DNA of 64,000 nt from an uncultured Opitutaceae bacterium (GTDB taxonomy: Bacteria; Verrucomicrobiota; Verrucomicrobiia; Opitutales; Opitutaceae): the NCBI GenBank assembly GCA_937902925.1, contig CALFNN010000042.1, positions 1 to 64,000 on the forward strand, in the 5' to 3' direction. The notes below the pieces were generated by a model. That model searched no databases and was not told the origin of the DNA. It was given only the letters and a program-made list of their open reading frames with translations. The translations under genes were made by a program, and so were the position numbers. This document shows, in pieces, positions 25,695-34,028 of the stretch (its first letter is position 1; every line of letters begins with the position of its first letter).

Positions 25695-28235
25695 TCAAAA
25701 TTCAACCGTGGTCGAGAGCTTCGCGTTGAAGCCCGTCGCGACCGCGAGGCCGGTGCCGGACACGCGCCCGCCGGCGGTCTGGAGATAATCCGTTTCGTTG
25801 AGGATGTTGTCGAAATTCAGGCGGAGAACGCAGCGCCCCCGGCGATAGGCCGCGCCGCAGTTGGTCACGTTGTAGGCGGGGATCCGGAAGCTCTGCCGGG
25901 TTGCGACGCCCAGCGGCGTGAAGTTCACGCTCGTGGCGTCTCCGGGGCGCGCGCCGGCGTGGCTGACGCCGAAGAAAAAGGACAGGCGGTTCGCGCCAGC
26001 GAGTGGCACCCGGTAGCTGAGCAGGACCGCGGCGTTGCGGTCGGCGACGGCGCGCACCGGCCGGCCGAGCGAATCGCGGAGGTGCAGCGCCGTGAACGCC
26101 GCGATGATCGAGAGATTCGGGGCGAGCCCGCCGGTCAGCTCCGCCTCGAAGCCGCGGTCGCTCAGGTCGGAGATCAACTGCTCGGGTGCAAGGGGATCGG
26201 TCTGGTGGTCGGGATTGGGCACGCTGACGTTGGTCTGCCGGATGCGAAACGCGGCGAGATTGAGCGCGAGGCGCTGGCGGAAAAACTCGGCTTTGAGGCC
26301 GATCTCGTCCTGTTTGCCGTCGCGCCAGAGCGGCAGGTTGTTCGCGATGACCGGCGTGGAATTTGTCGAGCGCGTATAGTAGACCGAGGTGTCGGGTCGC
26401 AGCTTGAGGAGCAGGCTCGCGAGCCACAGCGAGCGCGAGTCATCGAGCACGCTGGGCGCCGCCAGCGGATCGAGCTGGCTGCGGTTTTTCATATAGACCG
26501 AGTAGTGCAGCCCGGCGCCGCTGACCTGCAGCCGGTCGGAGAAAAAGGTGAAGCGCTGGTTGAGGTAAGCCTGCCATGTGTTTTGCTTCGCACGGTTGTC
26601 CGCCGCGAGCGTGGCGGCCCAGACGGGATTCGCGGGCACCCCGGGGTGCGCGAGGTCGAGCGGCGGCAGCGTGCCGCCGCGGTCGAGGTTGACACTGTCG
26701 AAGTGATTCACCGCGCCGCCGAGCACGGTCTGCGAGCCGACGGCGCCGAGGCGATAGGTCGCGGCGAGGTCGGCCTGGCCGTTGACGGTGACAATCGTGG
26801 TCGCCTGCGTATCGCCGCGCACGGGAATGGCCGTGGGATCGAAAAACGGCGCCGCCGTCGCCACGTAGCGGCCAGTCGCGGGGTCGAGCGCCCACGTCTG
26901 GTCCTGCGTGAGCAGGCCGGTGGTGGGATTGTAGCGGTTGTTCAGCGTGGGCGTGGAAAAAAACTCCTGCGTGGAGTCCTCGAAGTAGTAGCGCCCGTTG
27001 GCGGCCAGGCGGAGGCTGAGGTGCTCGTTGAGATTCGAGGTGAGCAAGGCAAACCCGTCCCACGTCCGCGTGCCGACGTGGCTCCACGGCTGGATGCCGT
27101 TGCGACTGCGGTAGGAAAAACCCGGCGCGAGGACGGGTGGATCGGTCCCGTAGTCCACCCGCGGATCGAGGATCAGGCCCGGCTCGCGAAATATCCAGTG
27201 CTCCGCTCCGATCAACTTGAACGTCAGGCGCGCGTGCGGCGACACCTGCCAGGTCAGCATCGGGGCGAAAACTCTCCCCCGCAGCCGCGCATCCGCCGCC
27301 GCGTAGCGGCGCGAATCCTGCCCCGCGGCCACGAGCCGGTAGGCCACGTCGGACCGGGCGGCAACCGGCCCCGTCAAATCGAGCGTGAGCTTCTGGGCAT
27401 CGAACAGGCCCGCGAGCGCCGTGACCGCGCGGAGCGGCGCGAACGACGGCGACTTCGTGATGACGTTGATCGAGCCGCCGGGCACGCCAGCCGGTGCGAG
27501 GATCGCGTTGGGGCCCTTGGACACCTCGACGCGGTCGATCAAGGCCTCGTCGAAATTGTCGGCGCCGCCCTGGAAAAAATTGTCGACCGTGCGGCCGTTG
27601 CTCTCGAAGCCGCGAATGATCTGCCGGTCGGAGAACTGGATGCCGCGCCCCTCCTCGATGCCGGCGACATAGCGCGTCACGTCGAAGATGCGCATGGGCA
27701 CGAGGTCGTCGAACACCTCGCGGGTCATCACGGAGATGGAACTCGGCGTGTCGAGCAGCGGCGCGCGCACCCGCACCTCCGAAATCGCATCCTCGGCGCG
27801 ATAACGATCCACGGTCGTGCTCGAGACGGTAAACTCGGTCAGCTTCACGATTTCCTCCGCCGGCGGCCGCGCGGCGCCCCGCGCCGGCGGCGGTTTCGGC
27901 CGCTCCTCGGGACGCGGCTCGGGGCGGCGCACCACCGTCATCGCGCCGGTCGCCGTCTCGCGATGGGCGGCGAGCGCCGTGCCGGCCAGCATCTGCTGCA
28001 GCGCCTCGAACGGGGGCAGCGCGCCCTCGACGGCATTCGTGCGCTGGCCGCGCACGGTGTCGACGAGAAACACGATTTGCTCGTCGGCCTGTCGCGCGAA
28101 TTCCCCGAGGGTCGCCGCGGCGTCACCCGCGGGCAGGTGAAATTCCCTCCGGGCCCCGTCGGCGGCGAAGAGACCGTGAACAGCAAGCGCGGTGCAGAAT
28201 CCGGCGGTGGCGAGCGGGGAGAAGATTGATCGCAT
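25695..28235 (-). CDS. FecA-like TonB-dependent transducer (STN domain)
   Basis: An 846-residue outer-membrane receptor with signalling extension. Residues 1-24 are the signal peptide. Residues 30-105 form an STN (secretin/TonB N-terminal) domain (FHLPAGDAAATLGEFARQAD, then GTALAAHRETATGAMTVVRR). A Pro-rich linker precedes a putative TonB box (EEIVKLTEFTV), the plug (residues about 140-260: DTPSSISVMTREVFDDLVPM, VEVSKGPNAILAPAGVPGG) and a barrel ending STTVEF. STN receptors pass ligand occupancy to a FecR anti-sigma protein. The genes for FecR and the ECF sigma factor lie directly upstream, so this is a complete cell-surface signalling unit. Ligand is unknown, probably a ferric siderophore. 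Confidence 0.92.
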   Translation of the reverse strand: MRSIFSPLATAGFCTALAVHGLFAADGARREFHLPAGDAAATLGEFARQADEQIVFLVDTVRGQRTNAVEGALPPFEALQQMLAGTALAAHRETATGAMTVVRRPEPRPEERPKPPPARGAARPPAEEIVKLTEFTVSSTTVDRYRAEDAISEVRVRAPLLDTPSSISVMTREVFDDLVPMRIFDVTRYVAGIEEGRGIQFSDRQIIRGFESNGRTVDNFFQGGADNFDEALIDRVEVSKGPNAILAPAGVPGGSINVITKSPSFAPLRAVTALAGLFDAQKLTLDLTGPVAARSDVAYRLVAAGQDSRRYAAADARLRGRVFAPMLTWQVSPHARLTFKLIGAEHWIFREPGLILDPRVDYGTDPPVLAPGFSYRSRNGIQPWSHVGTRTWDGFALLTSNLNEHLSLRLAANGRYYFEDSTQEFFSTPTLNNRYNPTTGLLTQDQTWALDPATGRYVATAAPFFDPTAIPVRGDTQATTIVTVNGQADLAATYRLGAVGSQTVLGGAVNHFDSVNLDRGGTLPPLDLAHPGVPANPVWAATLAADNRAKQNTWQAYLNQRFTFFSDRLQVSGAGLHYSVYMKNRSQLDPLAAPSVLDDSRSLWLASLLLKLRPDTSVYYTRSTNSTPVIANNLPLWRDGKQDEIGLKAEFFRQRLALNLAAFRIRQTNVSVPNPDHQTDPLAPEQLISDLSDRGFEAELTGGLAPNLSIIAAFTALHLRDSLGRPVRAVADRNAAVLLSYRVPLAGANRLSFFFGVSHAGARPGDATSVNFTPLGVATRQSFRIPAYNVTNCGAAYRRGRCVLRLNFDNILNETDYLQTAGGRVSGTGLAVATGFNAKLSTTVEF

Positions 28236-28345
28236 GACGGGGAGGCGTTGAAGGGACGGCGCCGGCGGCGACCGGCAGCTATCCGACGTCGCACCGCATC
28301 AAATGGGGGACGCGCCGGCCGCTGGCGGATACCGGAGCCGCGGGT

Positions 28346-29347
28346 TCACCGCGCCTTGCGCAGGATGAGCCGCGTCTCGGACACGCGCTCGACCCGGATG
28401 TCGCCGTTGGCGAGCAGCAGGCTGACGAAGGCCTCCGAGTTGTTGGCGTAGAACGAGCCGCCGATCGGCTGCGCGCCGAGTTCGCGATCGCCGATCTCGA
28501 GTTGCACGCGACTGTAGCGGTTGAAGCGCTCCACGGCTTCCGCCAGCGGCGTGTCGGCAAACTTCAGCAGCGGTGCCTGCCACGCGAGTTTTTCGCGCAT
28601 CGCGTCGGGCGGGAGCCGGCCGGCGGCGGGCAGCGGTGCGCCTTCCCCGATGACCACCCCCTCGCCCGCGACCAAAAACAACTCGTCGCCGGCGGTGCCA
28701 TCGCGGCTCACGCGCACCTTGCCCTCCGTCACGACGACATCGACGCTGGCGGCGCCGCGTTTCACGTTGAAGGCGGTGCCGACCGCCCGGACCTTGACGG
28801 CACCCGCGGCAACAATGAATGGCCGCGCCTCGTCCTTTGCGACGGAGAAGTGCACCTCGCCCTGGCGGAGATTTACGCGGCGTTCATCCGACAGGAATTC
28901 GACGTCGACCTCGCTGCCGTTGTTGAGCAGCAGCGTCGAACCGTCGGTCAGCGCGACGGTGCGATGCCGGTCGGCGGGCGCGCCGAAAGACAGCGCGGTG
29001 TGGGCCAGCGGGGTGCGCAGCGCGACCAGGAACGCCACACACGCGGCCGCGGCGAGGGTCCCCGCGGCGAGCAGCCAGGGAGCGAGCCGGGTGCCGCGGC
29101 GGCGCGGGCGGCACAGCGCCTCGACCTCGTCGAACAGTTCGGCCGCAGCCGGCGATTCGGGAAGCCGCGCCAGCAGTTGCTGCGTCGCCTCGATCTCGCG
29201 CACGGCCGCATCGTGCCGCGGATCGGTCGCCCGCCAGAGCGCAAAGTCCGCGGCTTCCTGACGCGACCAACCGGCCTCGCGCAGGGCGAGGAACTCGGCG
29301 GCCCGGGCCCGGATGACCGTCATTGCCTGACCGGGGCGCTCATTCAT
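28346..29347 (-). CDS. FecR-family anti-sigma/transmembrane signal protein
   Basis: A 333-residue single-pass inner-membrane protein. The cytoplasmic N-terminus (residues 10-75) carries the DUF4880-type helices (EAGWSRQEAADFALWRATD) that bind the sigma factor. One membrane segment (LLAAGTLAAAACVAFLVAL) is near residues 92-110. The periplasmic FecR domain follows (GSTLLLNNGSEVDVEFLSDE, GTAFNVKRG, VTEGKVRVSR; about 120-220), and a C-terminal domain ends the protein. It relays signal from the STN receptor to the ECF sigma factor. Its start overlaps the sigma gene by eight bases. Confidence 0.92.
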   Translation of the reverse strand: MNERPGQAMTVIRARAAEFLALREAGWSRQEAADFALWRATDPRHDAAVREIEATQQLLARLPESPAAAELFDEVEALCRPRRRGTRLAPWLLAAGTLAAAACVAFLVALRTPLAHTALSFGAPADRHRTVALTDGSTLLLNNGSEVDVEFLSDERRVNLRQGEVHFSVAKDEARPFIVAAGAVKVRAVGTAFNVKRGAASVDVVVTEGKVRVSRDGTAGDELFLVAGEGVVIGEGAPLPAAGRLPPDAMREKLAWQAPLLKFADTPLAEAVERFNRYSRVQLEIGDRELGAQPIGGSFYANNSEAFVSLLLANGDIRVERVSETRLILRKAR

Positions 29348-29909
29348 GGGGTTCGAGCACGGACAGGCCCCTGACCCGGCCGGCGAGCAGGCCGTGCGCG
29401 GCGAAATACTCGGTGCAGCGTTGCACCCCCTTCGCCATCTGCGTCTTCACCGTCTCGGGCGAGATGTCGAGCAGCGCGGCGATTTCCTTGTAGGAACAAC
29501 CTTTGAGATAGCGGAGCATGATGACTTGGCGGCAGCGTTCGGGCAGGGCGCGGACGGCGGCGGCAACCAGTTCCAGTTCCTGGCGCCGGTCGAGCGTGTC
29601 GGCCGCGTCGGGCCCGTCTGCTACGACGTGCGCGGCGTCCAAATGGGTGACAGCATCCGCGCCCGCGGTGCGTCGACGGCGAAAAAAATCGAGTGCCACG
29701 TTGCGCGCAGCCGTGAACATGAACGCGCGCGTATGCTGGACGCGGCCGGCGTCTTTTTCGCGAAGCAGGCGCGTGTAGGTTTCCTGGATCACGTCGTCGC
29801 AATCCTGCAGAAACGGAAACCGCGCATGCAGATAGGCGCGCAGGGCCGGCTCGTGCGGCTGGACTTCCAGCGCAAACCAACGGGATTGCTCGGCATTAGA
29901 CGGAGGCAT
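29340..29909 (-). CDS. FecI-like ECF sigma factor
   Basis: A 189-residue extracytoplasmic-function sigma factor. Region 2 is visible at residues 20-85 (CDDVIQETYTRLLRE, then FMFTAARNVALDFFRRRR) and region 4 at residues 115-170 (LPERCRQVIMLRYLKGCSYK, EIAALLDISPETVKTQMAKG with the helix-turn-helix). It should direct RNA polymerase to the downstream receptor operon. It is co-transcribed with the FecR gene (eight-base overlap). In the known Fec pathway sigma activity depends on the receptor and FecR; whether the sigma gene is iron-repressed could not be judged, as no clear Fur box was recognised. Confidence 0.93.
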   Translation of the reverse strand: MPPSNAEQSRWFALEVQPHEPALRAYLHARFPFLQDCDDVIQETYTRLLREKDAGRVQHTRAFMFTAARNVALDFFRRRRTAGADAVTHLDAAHVVADGPDAADTLDRRQELELVAAAVRALPERCRQVIMLRYLKGCSYKEIAALLDISPETVKTQMAKGVQRCTEYFAAHGLLAGRVRGLSVLEPHE

Positions 29910-30250
29910 GGGGTTGGGGCTTCACCCGTGCGCTTGCTGATAGGAGCGCGCCGCGGGCTGACAAGCACCATTTGTCCCGAATGGCGAACGCAGCGGTTCA
30001 GAACCGTCCGGACGAATCGCTTGCGCCGGATGTCAGCCGGCCACCGCCTCGGAACAAGGCGAGCGATCTGGCGCGCGTCAAAAACAGTGGAAGGGTTCAT
30101 GGCGGGGCCCGCCTGCTCGCCGTGCGGCCAATTGCGCCTGCGAGCATTAATTAATCCGCCGGTGACCTCTGCCGTTCGCTCCGTGGGCTTTTTCTCGTCA
30201 CGATCATTCCCGAAAATAGCGTCACAAACGTGAATCCCCAATCTTCGCCG
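29910..30250. other. Divergent intergenic region between fecI-like and GT-C-like genes
   Basis: No gene is seen. The region has locally AT-rich sequence (GCATTAATTAATCC near 30144-30157). CTGACA (29958-29963) and TGTCCC (29972-29977) lie in its first third, but their spacing does not match the operator described for the receptor array. It presumably holds the promoters of both divergent genes. Confidence 0.4.
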
Positions 30251-31987
30251 ATGAACGACAAGCGCCTCGCAACCACATGCTGGATCGTCACTGCCGTCAT
30301 TGCCGCCTTCCTCGCCGTTGGGCAACTCGGCGCGATGGTCAGCCTGATGCTAGGCCGGGCGGGTTTCGCCTATGTCGCTCCCGCGGCATTGATGACCGCA
30401 TTGGCGTCAGGGTATTGGCTCGCCGTTCGAGAGAGGCTCGCCAGGGAAATGCGGTGGCAGCCCTTGGCTCTTGTTCTGGGCCTGCTTGGCCTGGCGCTTT
30501 CGCTGTCGGCCTTCTACTACGACCTCTCGTGGGACGGGCAGTCGTATCACCAAGCGGCCATACTGGCCATCGCTCGGGATTGGAATCCACTGGCCGACCC
30601 GATGCACACGTTTCCGTCGGTCTTTAAGCTCTGGGTCCGGCACTACGCGAAGGGTCCGTGGTATATGGCGGCCGCCATCTACGGCACGACTGGCCATATC
30701 GAATTGGGTAAATGCATCAACTGGCTGGCGCTTGCAGCGATGGGTCTGGCTGCGCTGGCCGCCGGCCTGGATGGGGGCCTGCGTCGCAGCCGCGCCATTG
30801 GAATTGCCGCCATTGTGGCGCTCAACCCGGTCGCGATGAGCGAACTCACCACGTATCTGGTCGACGGCACCATGATGTCATTTCTGGTCGTGGCCGTGGC
30901 GTCGGTGTTCTCTGGTCTGCGCCGACCCGGCCTGGCGATCATGGCCGCTGGTTTCGCTGCCTCGATCGTCGCCATCAACGCGAAGTTCACGGGACTCGTC
31001 TTTCTGTGTTTCGTGTTCGCCGCGGCCGGACTTTGGTGCCTTTGCCGGCAGAGGGAACGACTGCTGCCGCTGATGGGCCTGGCGACGGCGGCGATCCTGC
31101 TCGGCGCGTGCGTTTGGGGCTTCAATCCCTACGTCACCAACACGCTCCACATGCACCAACCGTTTTACCCGGTTCTAGGGTCAGCCAAATACCCGAGCCT
31201 CACCCAACAGGGCCGGGAGGGAATCGAGCTGTATGAGACGCCGAAGAATATGATGGGGCGCAGCCGACTGGTGCGGTTTGGTTACGCGATCTTCGGTCGT
31301 CCGGGCAACCAGCCCTATCAGCAGGGGCGAAACGCGTCGCTCATGTGGCCGTTCACCGCGCGGCCGGGCGATCTCTATGCCTACAAGTATCACGAAACCC
31401 GGGTGGCTGGTTTTGGGCCATTCTTCAGTGGCTGCCTGATTCTCTCCTCGGTTTTAGGCGTCTGGCTTTTGCTCCCAAATTCGCCGTTCCGATGGACGCT
31501 CTTGCTGCTGTCGGGGGCGATCATTGCCTCGCTGGTTATCAGTGTTCATCTTTGGTGGCCGCGCTATGGACCGCAACTGTGGCTGCTGCCCATCGCACCC
31601 ATCGTCCTGGCCTTCGCTGCCGAGCGTTCGCGATTCCAGGTGAAGGCCAGCTGGGCCCTGCTGGTTCTGCTTTTGTCCAATGCCGGTATCGTCGCGGCTG
31701 TCCGTTTGCGCTGGGAAACAACCGCCAGTCTCACCCTGCGCCAGCAACTGCAGGAGTTGCGGGAGTCGGGAAAGGAATACGAGTTCTACACCGGCGCCTT
31801 CGACGATGCGACGAAGGTCCGGCTCGCGGAGGCCGGTGTGCGCTTTCGCGACTTGGGTTCAAAAACATTCCAAGACGGCTACGAGTTGATGAGTGTGGTG
31901 GAAGGTTATCCCCGCGCGATTCGGTATCGACCCGTGGGTGAACCGGATCCGGCCGCGCCAGGGGCGACCAAGGCCGGCCACCCGTGA
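30251..31987 (+). CDS. Polytopic membrane protein, GT-C glycosyltransferase-like
   Basis: A 578-residue inner-membrane protein with about ten to twelve hydrophobic segments. After the third segment comes FYYDLSWDGQSYHQAAILAI, an acidic first-loop motif placed like the Asp of GT-C enzymes that use polyprenyl-phosphate sugars. A soluble C-terminal tail of about 90 residues follows the last segment. I do not recognise a named family. A membrane mannosyl/arabinosyl-type transferase or a polymer-synthesis protein is possible. ATG 30251 is used; GTG 30230 would add seven residues. Codon use looks less GC-biased than its neighbours and the gene ends about 210 bases from a tRNA-Ala 3' end, so it may have been acquired. 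Confidence 0.7.
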   Translation: MNDKRLATTCWIVTAVIAAFLAVGQLGAMVSLMLGRAGFAYVAPAALMTALASGYWLAVRERLAREMRWQPLALVLGLLGLALSLSAFYYDLSWDGQSYHQAAILAIARDWNPLADPMHTFPSVFKLWVRHYAKGPWYMAAAIYGTTGHIELGKCINWLALAAMGLAALAAGLDGGLRRSRAIGIAAIVALNPVAMSELTTYLVDGTMMSFLVVAVASVFSGLRRPGLAIMAAGFAASIVAINAKFTGLVFLCFVFAAAGLWCLCRQRERLLPLMGLATAAILLGACVWGFNPYVTNTLHMHQPFYPVLGSAKYPSLTQQGREGIELYETPKNMMGRSRLVRFGYAIFGRPGNQPYQQGRNASLMWPFTARPGDLYAYKYHETRVAGFGPFFSGCLILSSVLGVWLLLPNSPFRWTLLLLSGAIIASLVISVHLWWPRYGPQLWLLPIAPIVLAFAAERSRFQVKASWALLVLLLSNAGIVAAVRLRWETTASLTLRQQLQELRESGKEYEFYTGAFDDATKVRLAEAGVRFRDLGSKTFQDGYELMSVVEGYPRAIRYRPVGEPDPAAPGATKAGHP

Positions 31988-32199
31988 ACTGGAAATGCAG
32001 CCCACGGGCCTCGACGGCCCCTCTATGGCTGCAAAAACCAAAGAACCGCAAAAAATCACCCACGTAAGCGGGGAAATTGCACGTATCCTCGATTACCGGC
32101 GGCCGATGGAGAATATTCCCCAAACTACCGAACCAACCGGTCGATTCCCGGCCTCCACCCGACCTACATTTCGGCAGTTGGTTTGTGCCAAACGGAAAG

Positions 32200-32275
32200 T
32201 GGTGGACCAGATCGGGATCAAACCGACGACCTCGTCGTTGCGAACGACGCGCTCTATCAACTGAGCTACTGGCCC
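32200..32275 (-). tRNA. tRNA-Ala (CGC anticodon)
   Basis: On the minus strand the cloverleaf is complete. The acceptor GGGCCAG pairs with CTGGTCC (one G-T), the D stem is GCTC/GAGC, the anticodon stem CGTCG/CGACG holds loop TTCGCAA (anticodon CGC, reading GCG), and the T stem is GTCGG/CCGAT with loop TTTGATC. A is the discriminator and CCA is encoded at the 3' end (32200-32202). GCG is a frequent Ala codon in this GC-rich genome. Confidence 0.95.
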
Positions 32276-32401
32276 GTGAGGAACGTGACGTATTGCGAAA
32301 TGAAGGCGCCCAAGTAAACACCAATTTTCAGGCCAGGCCGGCGCCACCAAATCCTCCCGCGATTTCGCCCCCCAAGACGCCCCATCCCGCGGCGCGAGAG
32401 G

Positions 32402-33430
32402 CTAGTCCGCCTCCCCCACCCGTCGCGCAAATATCATCTTCCCGCCCGCCGTCGGCAGCACGCTCGCGATTTCGACCTGCACCCGGCGGCCGATGTGGGG
32501 CCGGCCGTCGCCGACCACGACCATCGAGCCATCCTCGATAAATCCGACCGCCTGGCCCTCTTCCTTGCCCGGCTTGACGAGATCGACCTCGATCCTCTCG
32601 CCGAGCATCAACTCGGGGCGCAGCGACTTTGCGAGCGCGTTGAGGTTGAGCCAGGGCACGCCATGGAATTCGGCCATCTTCGCGAGATTGTAGTCCGTCG
32701 TCAGCAGCTTTGCCCGCATCGACTGGGCGAGGAACACCAGTTTGGCGTCCACATCCTCCCGCCGCAAAACCTCGCTCTCCGGAATGTTGATTTCCAAATT
32801 CTTGATTTTCCGCAGTTCGTTCAGCACCTCGAGCCCCCGCCGGCCCCGGGCCTGCTTGTTGGGCTCGCTGGAATCGGCCACCGACCGGAGTTCGTTCAGC
32901 ACAAACCGCGGGATGACCAGGGTCGCGCTCAAAAACCCGGACTCACACACCCGCGCGATGCGCCCGTCGATCAGCACGCTCGTGTCCACCACGACCAACG
33001 GCACGTCGACCTCGCGCGGCACGAACCGCACATAGGGAATGACGAGATTGAATTCATCCTTGCCGCGCAACGCGATGACCGTTGCGAGGTAGGGGCAGAT
33101 GACAAAAAGCCCGATCCGGATGAGGTAGATCGTCGCCGGGTCCATCGGATCGCCACGCTGCGGATTCACATCTAGCAGCGGCGAGATGCTCACCATGTGG
33201 GCCACGAGCAGGCCAACCCCAATGCCAAAGGTGACCGCCGACAACGCACGCAGGGAGAAACCCTTCAGCATCACATCCACGAGCACCACGAGCAGCCCGA
33301 TGCCCAAACCGACGAAAATCGGCAGCAGCCGGTAATAGTCGCCCGCCAGCACGGTCGCCTGCACCAGCCAGCCGCCCGCCGCGCATAGCAACACGAACAC
33401 GGCCCGGATCGGGAGGAGGGTTTTGTTCAT
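32402..33430 (-). CDS. YacL-like membrane PIN/TRAM-domain protein
   Basis: A 342-residue protein. Four hydrophobic segments lie in residues 5-125. A PIN ribonuclease-fold domain spans about 145-262 with the acidic motif VVDTSVLIDGRIARV (D149) and PRFVLNELRSVADSS, and a C-terminal TRAM domain spans about 275-336 (GKEEGQAVGFIEDGSMVVV). YacL-type proteins are widespread in bacteria; a PIN nuclease activity anchored at the membrane is expected from the fold, but the RNA target is unknown. A 38-codon membrane-protein gene lies 23 bases upstream in the same direction and is probably co-transcribed. Confidence 0.88.
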   Translation of the reverse strand: MNKTLLPIRAVFVLLCAAGGWLVQATVLAGDYYRLLPIFVGLGIGLLVVLVDVMLKGFSLRALSAVTFGIGVGLLVAHMVSISPLLDVNPQRGDPMDPATIYLIRIGLFVICPYLATVIALRGKDEFNLVIPYVRFVPREVDVPLVVVDTSVLIDGRIARVCESGFLSATLVIPRFVLNELRSVADSSEPNKQARGRRGLEVLNELRKIKNLEINIPESEVLRREDVDAKLVFLAQSMRAKLLTTDYNLAKMAEFHGVPWLNLNALAKSLRPELMLGERIEVDLVKPGKEEGQAVGFIEDGSMVVVGDGRPHIGRRVQVEIASVLPTAGGKMIFARRVGEAD

Positions 33431-33453
33431 TGAAAAAGGCCGCGATCCCGGTT

Positions 33454-33570
33454 TCAGCGCGAGCGCAACAAGAAGATCACCAGCGGCGCGAACACCATGA
33501 CAAGCATCAAAACATAGAGCAACAACTGCACCCGCTCCGCTTTTGCCTTTTCAGCCTCGGTGGGTTCCAT
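33454..33570 (-). CDS. Small single-pass membrane protein (38 residues)
   Basis: An unbroken 38-codon frame from ATG 33570 to TGA at 33454, too short for standard cut-offs. The product begins MEPTEAEKAKAERVQ, a charged amphipathic head. A strongly hydrophobic segment of about 20 residues follows (LLLYVLMLVMVFAPLVIFLL), and it ends RSR. This is the layout of a tail-anchored or signal-anchored miniprotein. It reads toward the YacL-like gene with a 23-base gap, which suggests an operon and perhaps a partner role. No clear Shine-Dalgarno sequence precedes it, as for many genes here. Function unknown. Confidence 0.6.
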   Translation of the reverse strand: MEPTEAEKAKAERVQLLLYVLMLVMVFAPLVIFLLRSR

Positions 33571-33600
33571 TTGCGTGCAGCGGACCAAACCGTCCGTCCC

Positions 33601-34014
33601 ATGACAATGCAATACTGGTTGGTTAAATCCGAGCCCGAAGCCTACGCGTGGACCGACTTGGTCCGCGATGGTCGCACCGCCTGGACCGGCGTGCGCAACT
33701 ACACTGCACGGAACAACCTTCGCGCGATGCGCGCGGGCGACCGCGTGTTTTTCTACGAGAGCGTGACGACCAAGGCCGTCGTCGGGATTGCGCAGGTGGC
33801 CCGGGTGGCATATCCCGATCCCAGCGCCGACGATCCCGCGTGGGTCGCGGTCGACCTGAAGTCGGAACGTGCGCTACCCAAGCCGGTGACACTCGACCAA
33901 ATCAAGGCGGAACCCGCGCTCGCCCAAACCGCACTGCTGCGCCTCGGCCGGCTTTCCGTCCAGTCGCTCACGGCGGCGGAATTCGCCCGGATTTCGAAGC
34001 TCGGCGGCGCGTGA
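33601..34014 (+). CDS. EVE-domain protein
   Basis: A 137-residue protein made of one EVE (PUA-like) domain. Diagnostic sequence includes YWLVKSEPEAYAWTDL at the start, then TAWTGVRNYTARNNLRAM, GDRVFFYESVTTKAVVGIAQ and VTLDQIKAEPALAQTALLR. EVE domains bind modified bases in DNA or RNA and often sit beside modification or restriction genes, but no such gene is near here. ATG 33601 is used; ATG 33607 is equally possible. It is divergent from the small membrane protein gene. Confidence 0.9.
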   Translation: MTMQYWLVKSEPEAYAWTDLVRDGRTAWTGVRNYTARNNLRAMRAGDRVFFYESVTTKAVVGIAQVARVAYPDPSADDPAWVAVDLKSERALPKPVTLDQIKAEPALAQTALLRLGRLSVQSLTAAEFARISKLGGA

Positions 34015-34028
34015 CGCGGCGACGGCCT

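Noticed and set aside
25602-28229. An 875-codon open frame on the plus strand, opposite the STN receptor
   Set aside because: It is exactly antisense to a clear receptor gene, and its product is Arg/Gly/Glu-rich with no family motif. Such frames arise from high GC3 coding sequence read backwards.
29958-29977. CTGACA and TGTCCC before the FecI-like gene as a further copy of the receptor-array operator
   Set aside because: The gap is 8 bases instead of 4, the second arm has mismatches and there is no third half-site at 11-12 bases. Chance similarity is the simpler reading.
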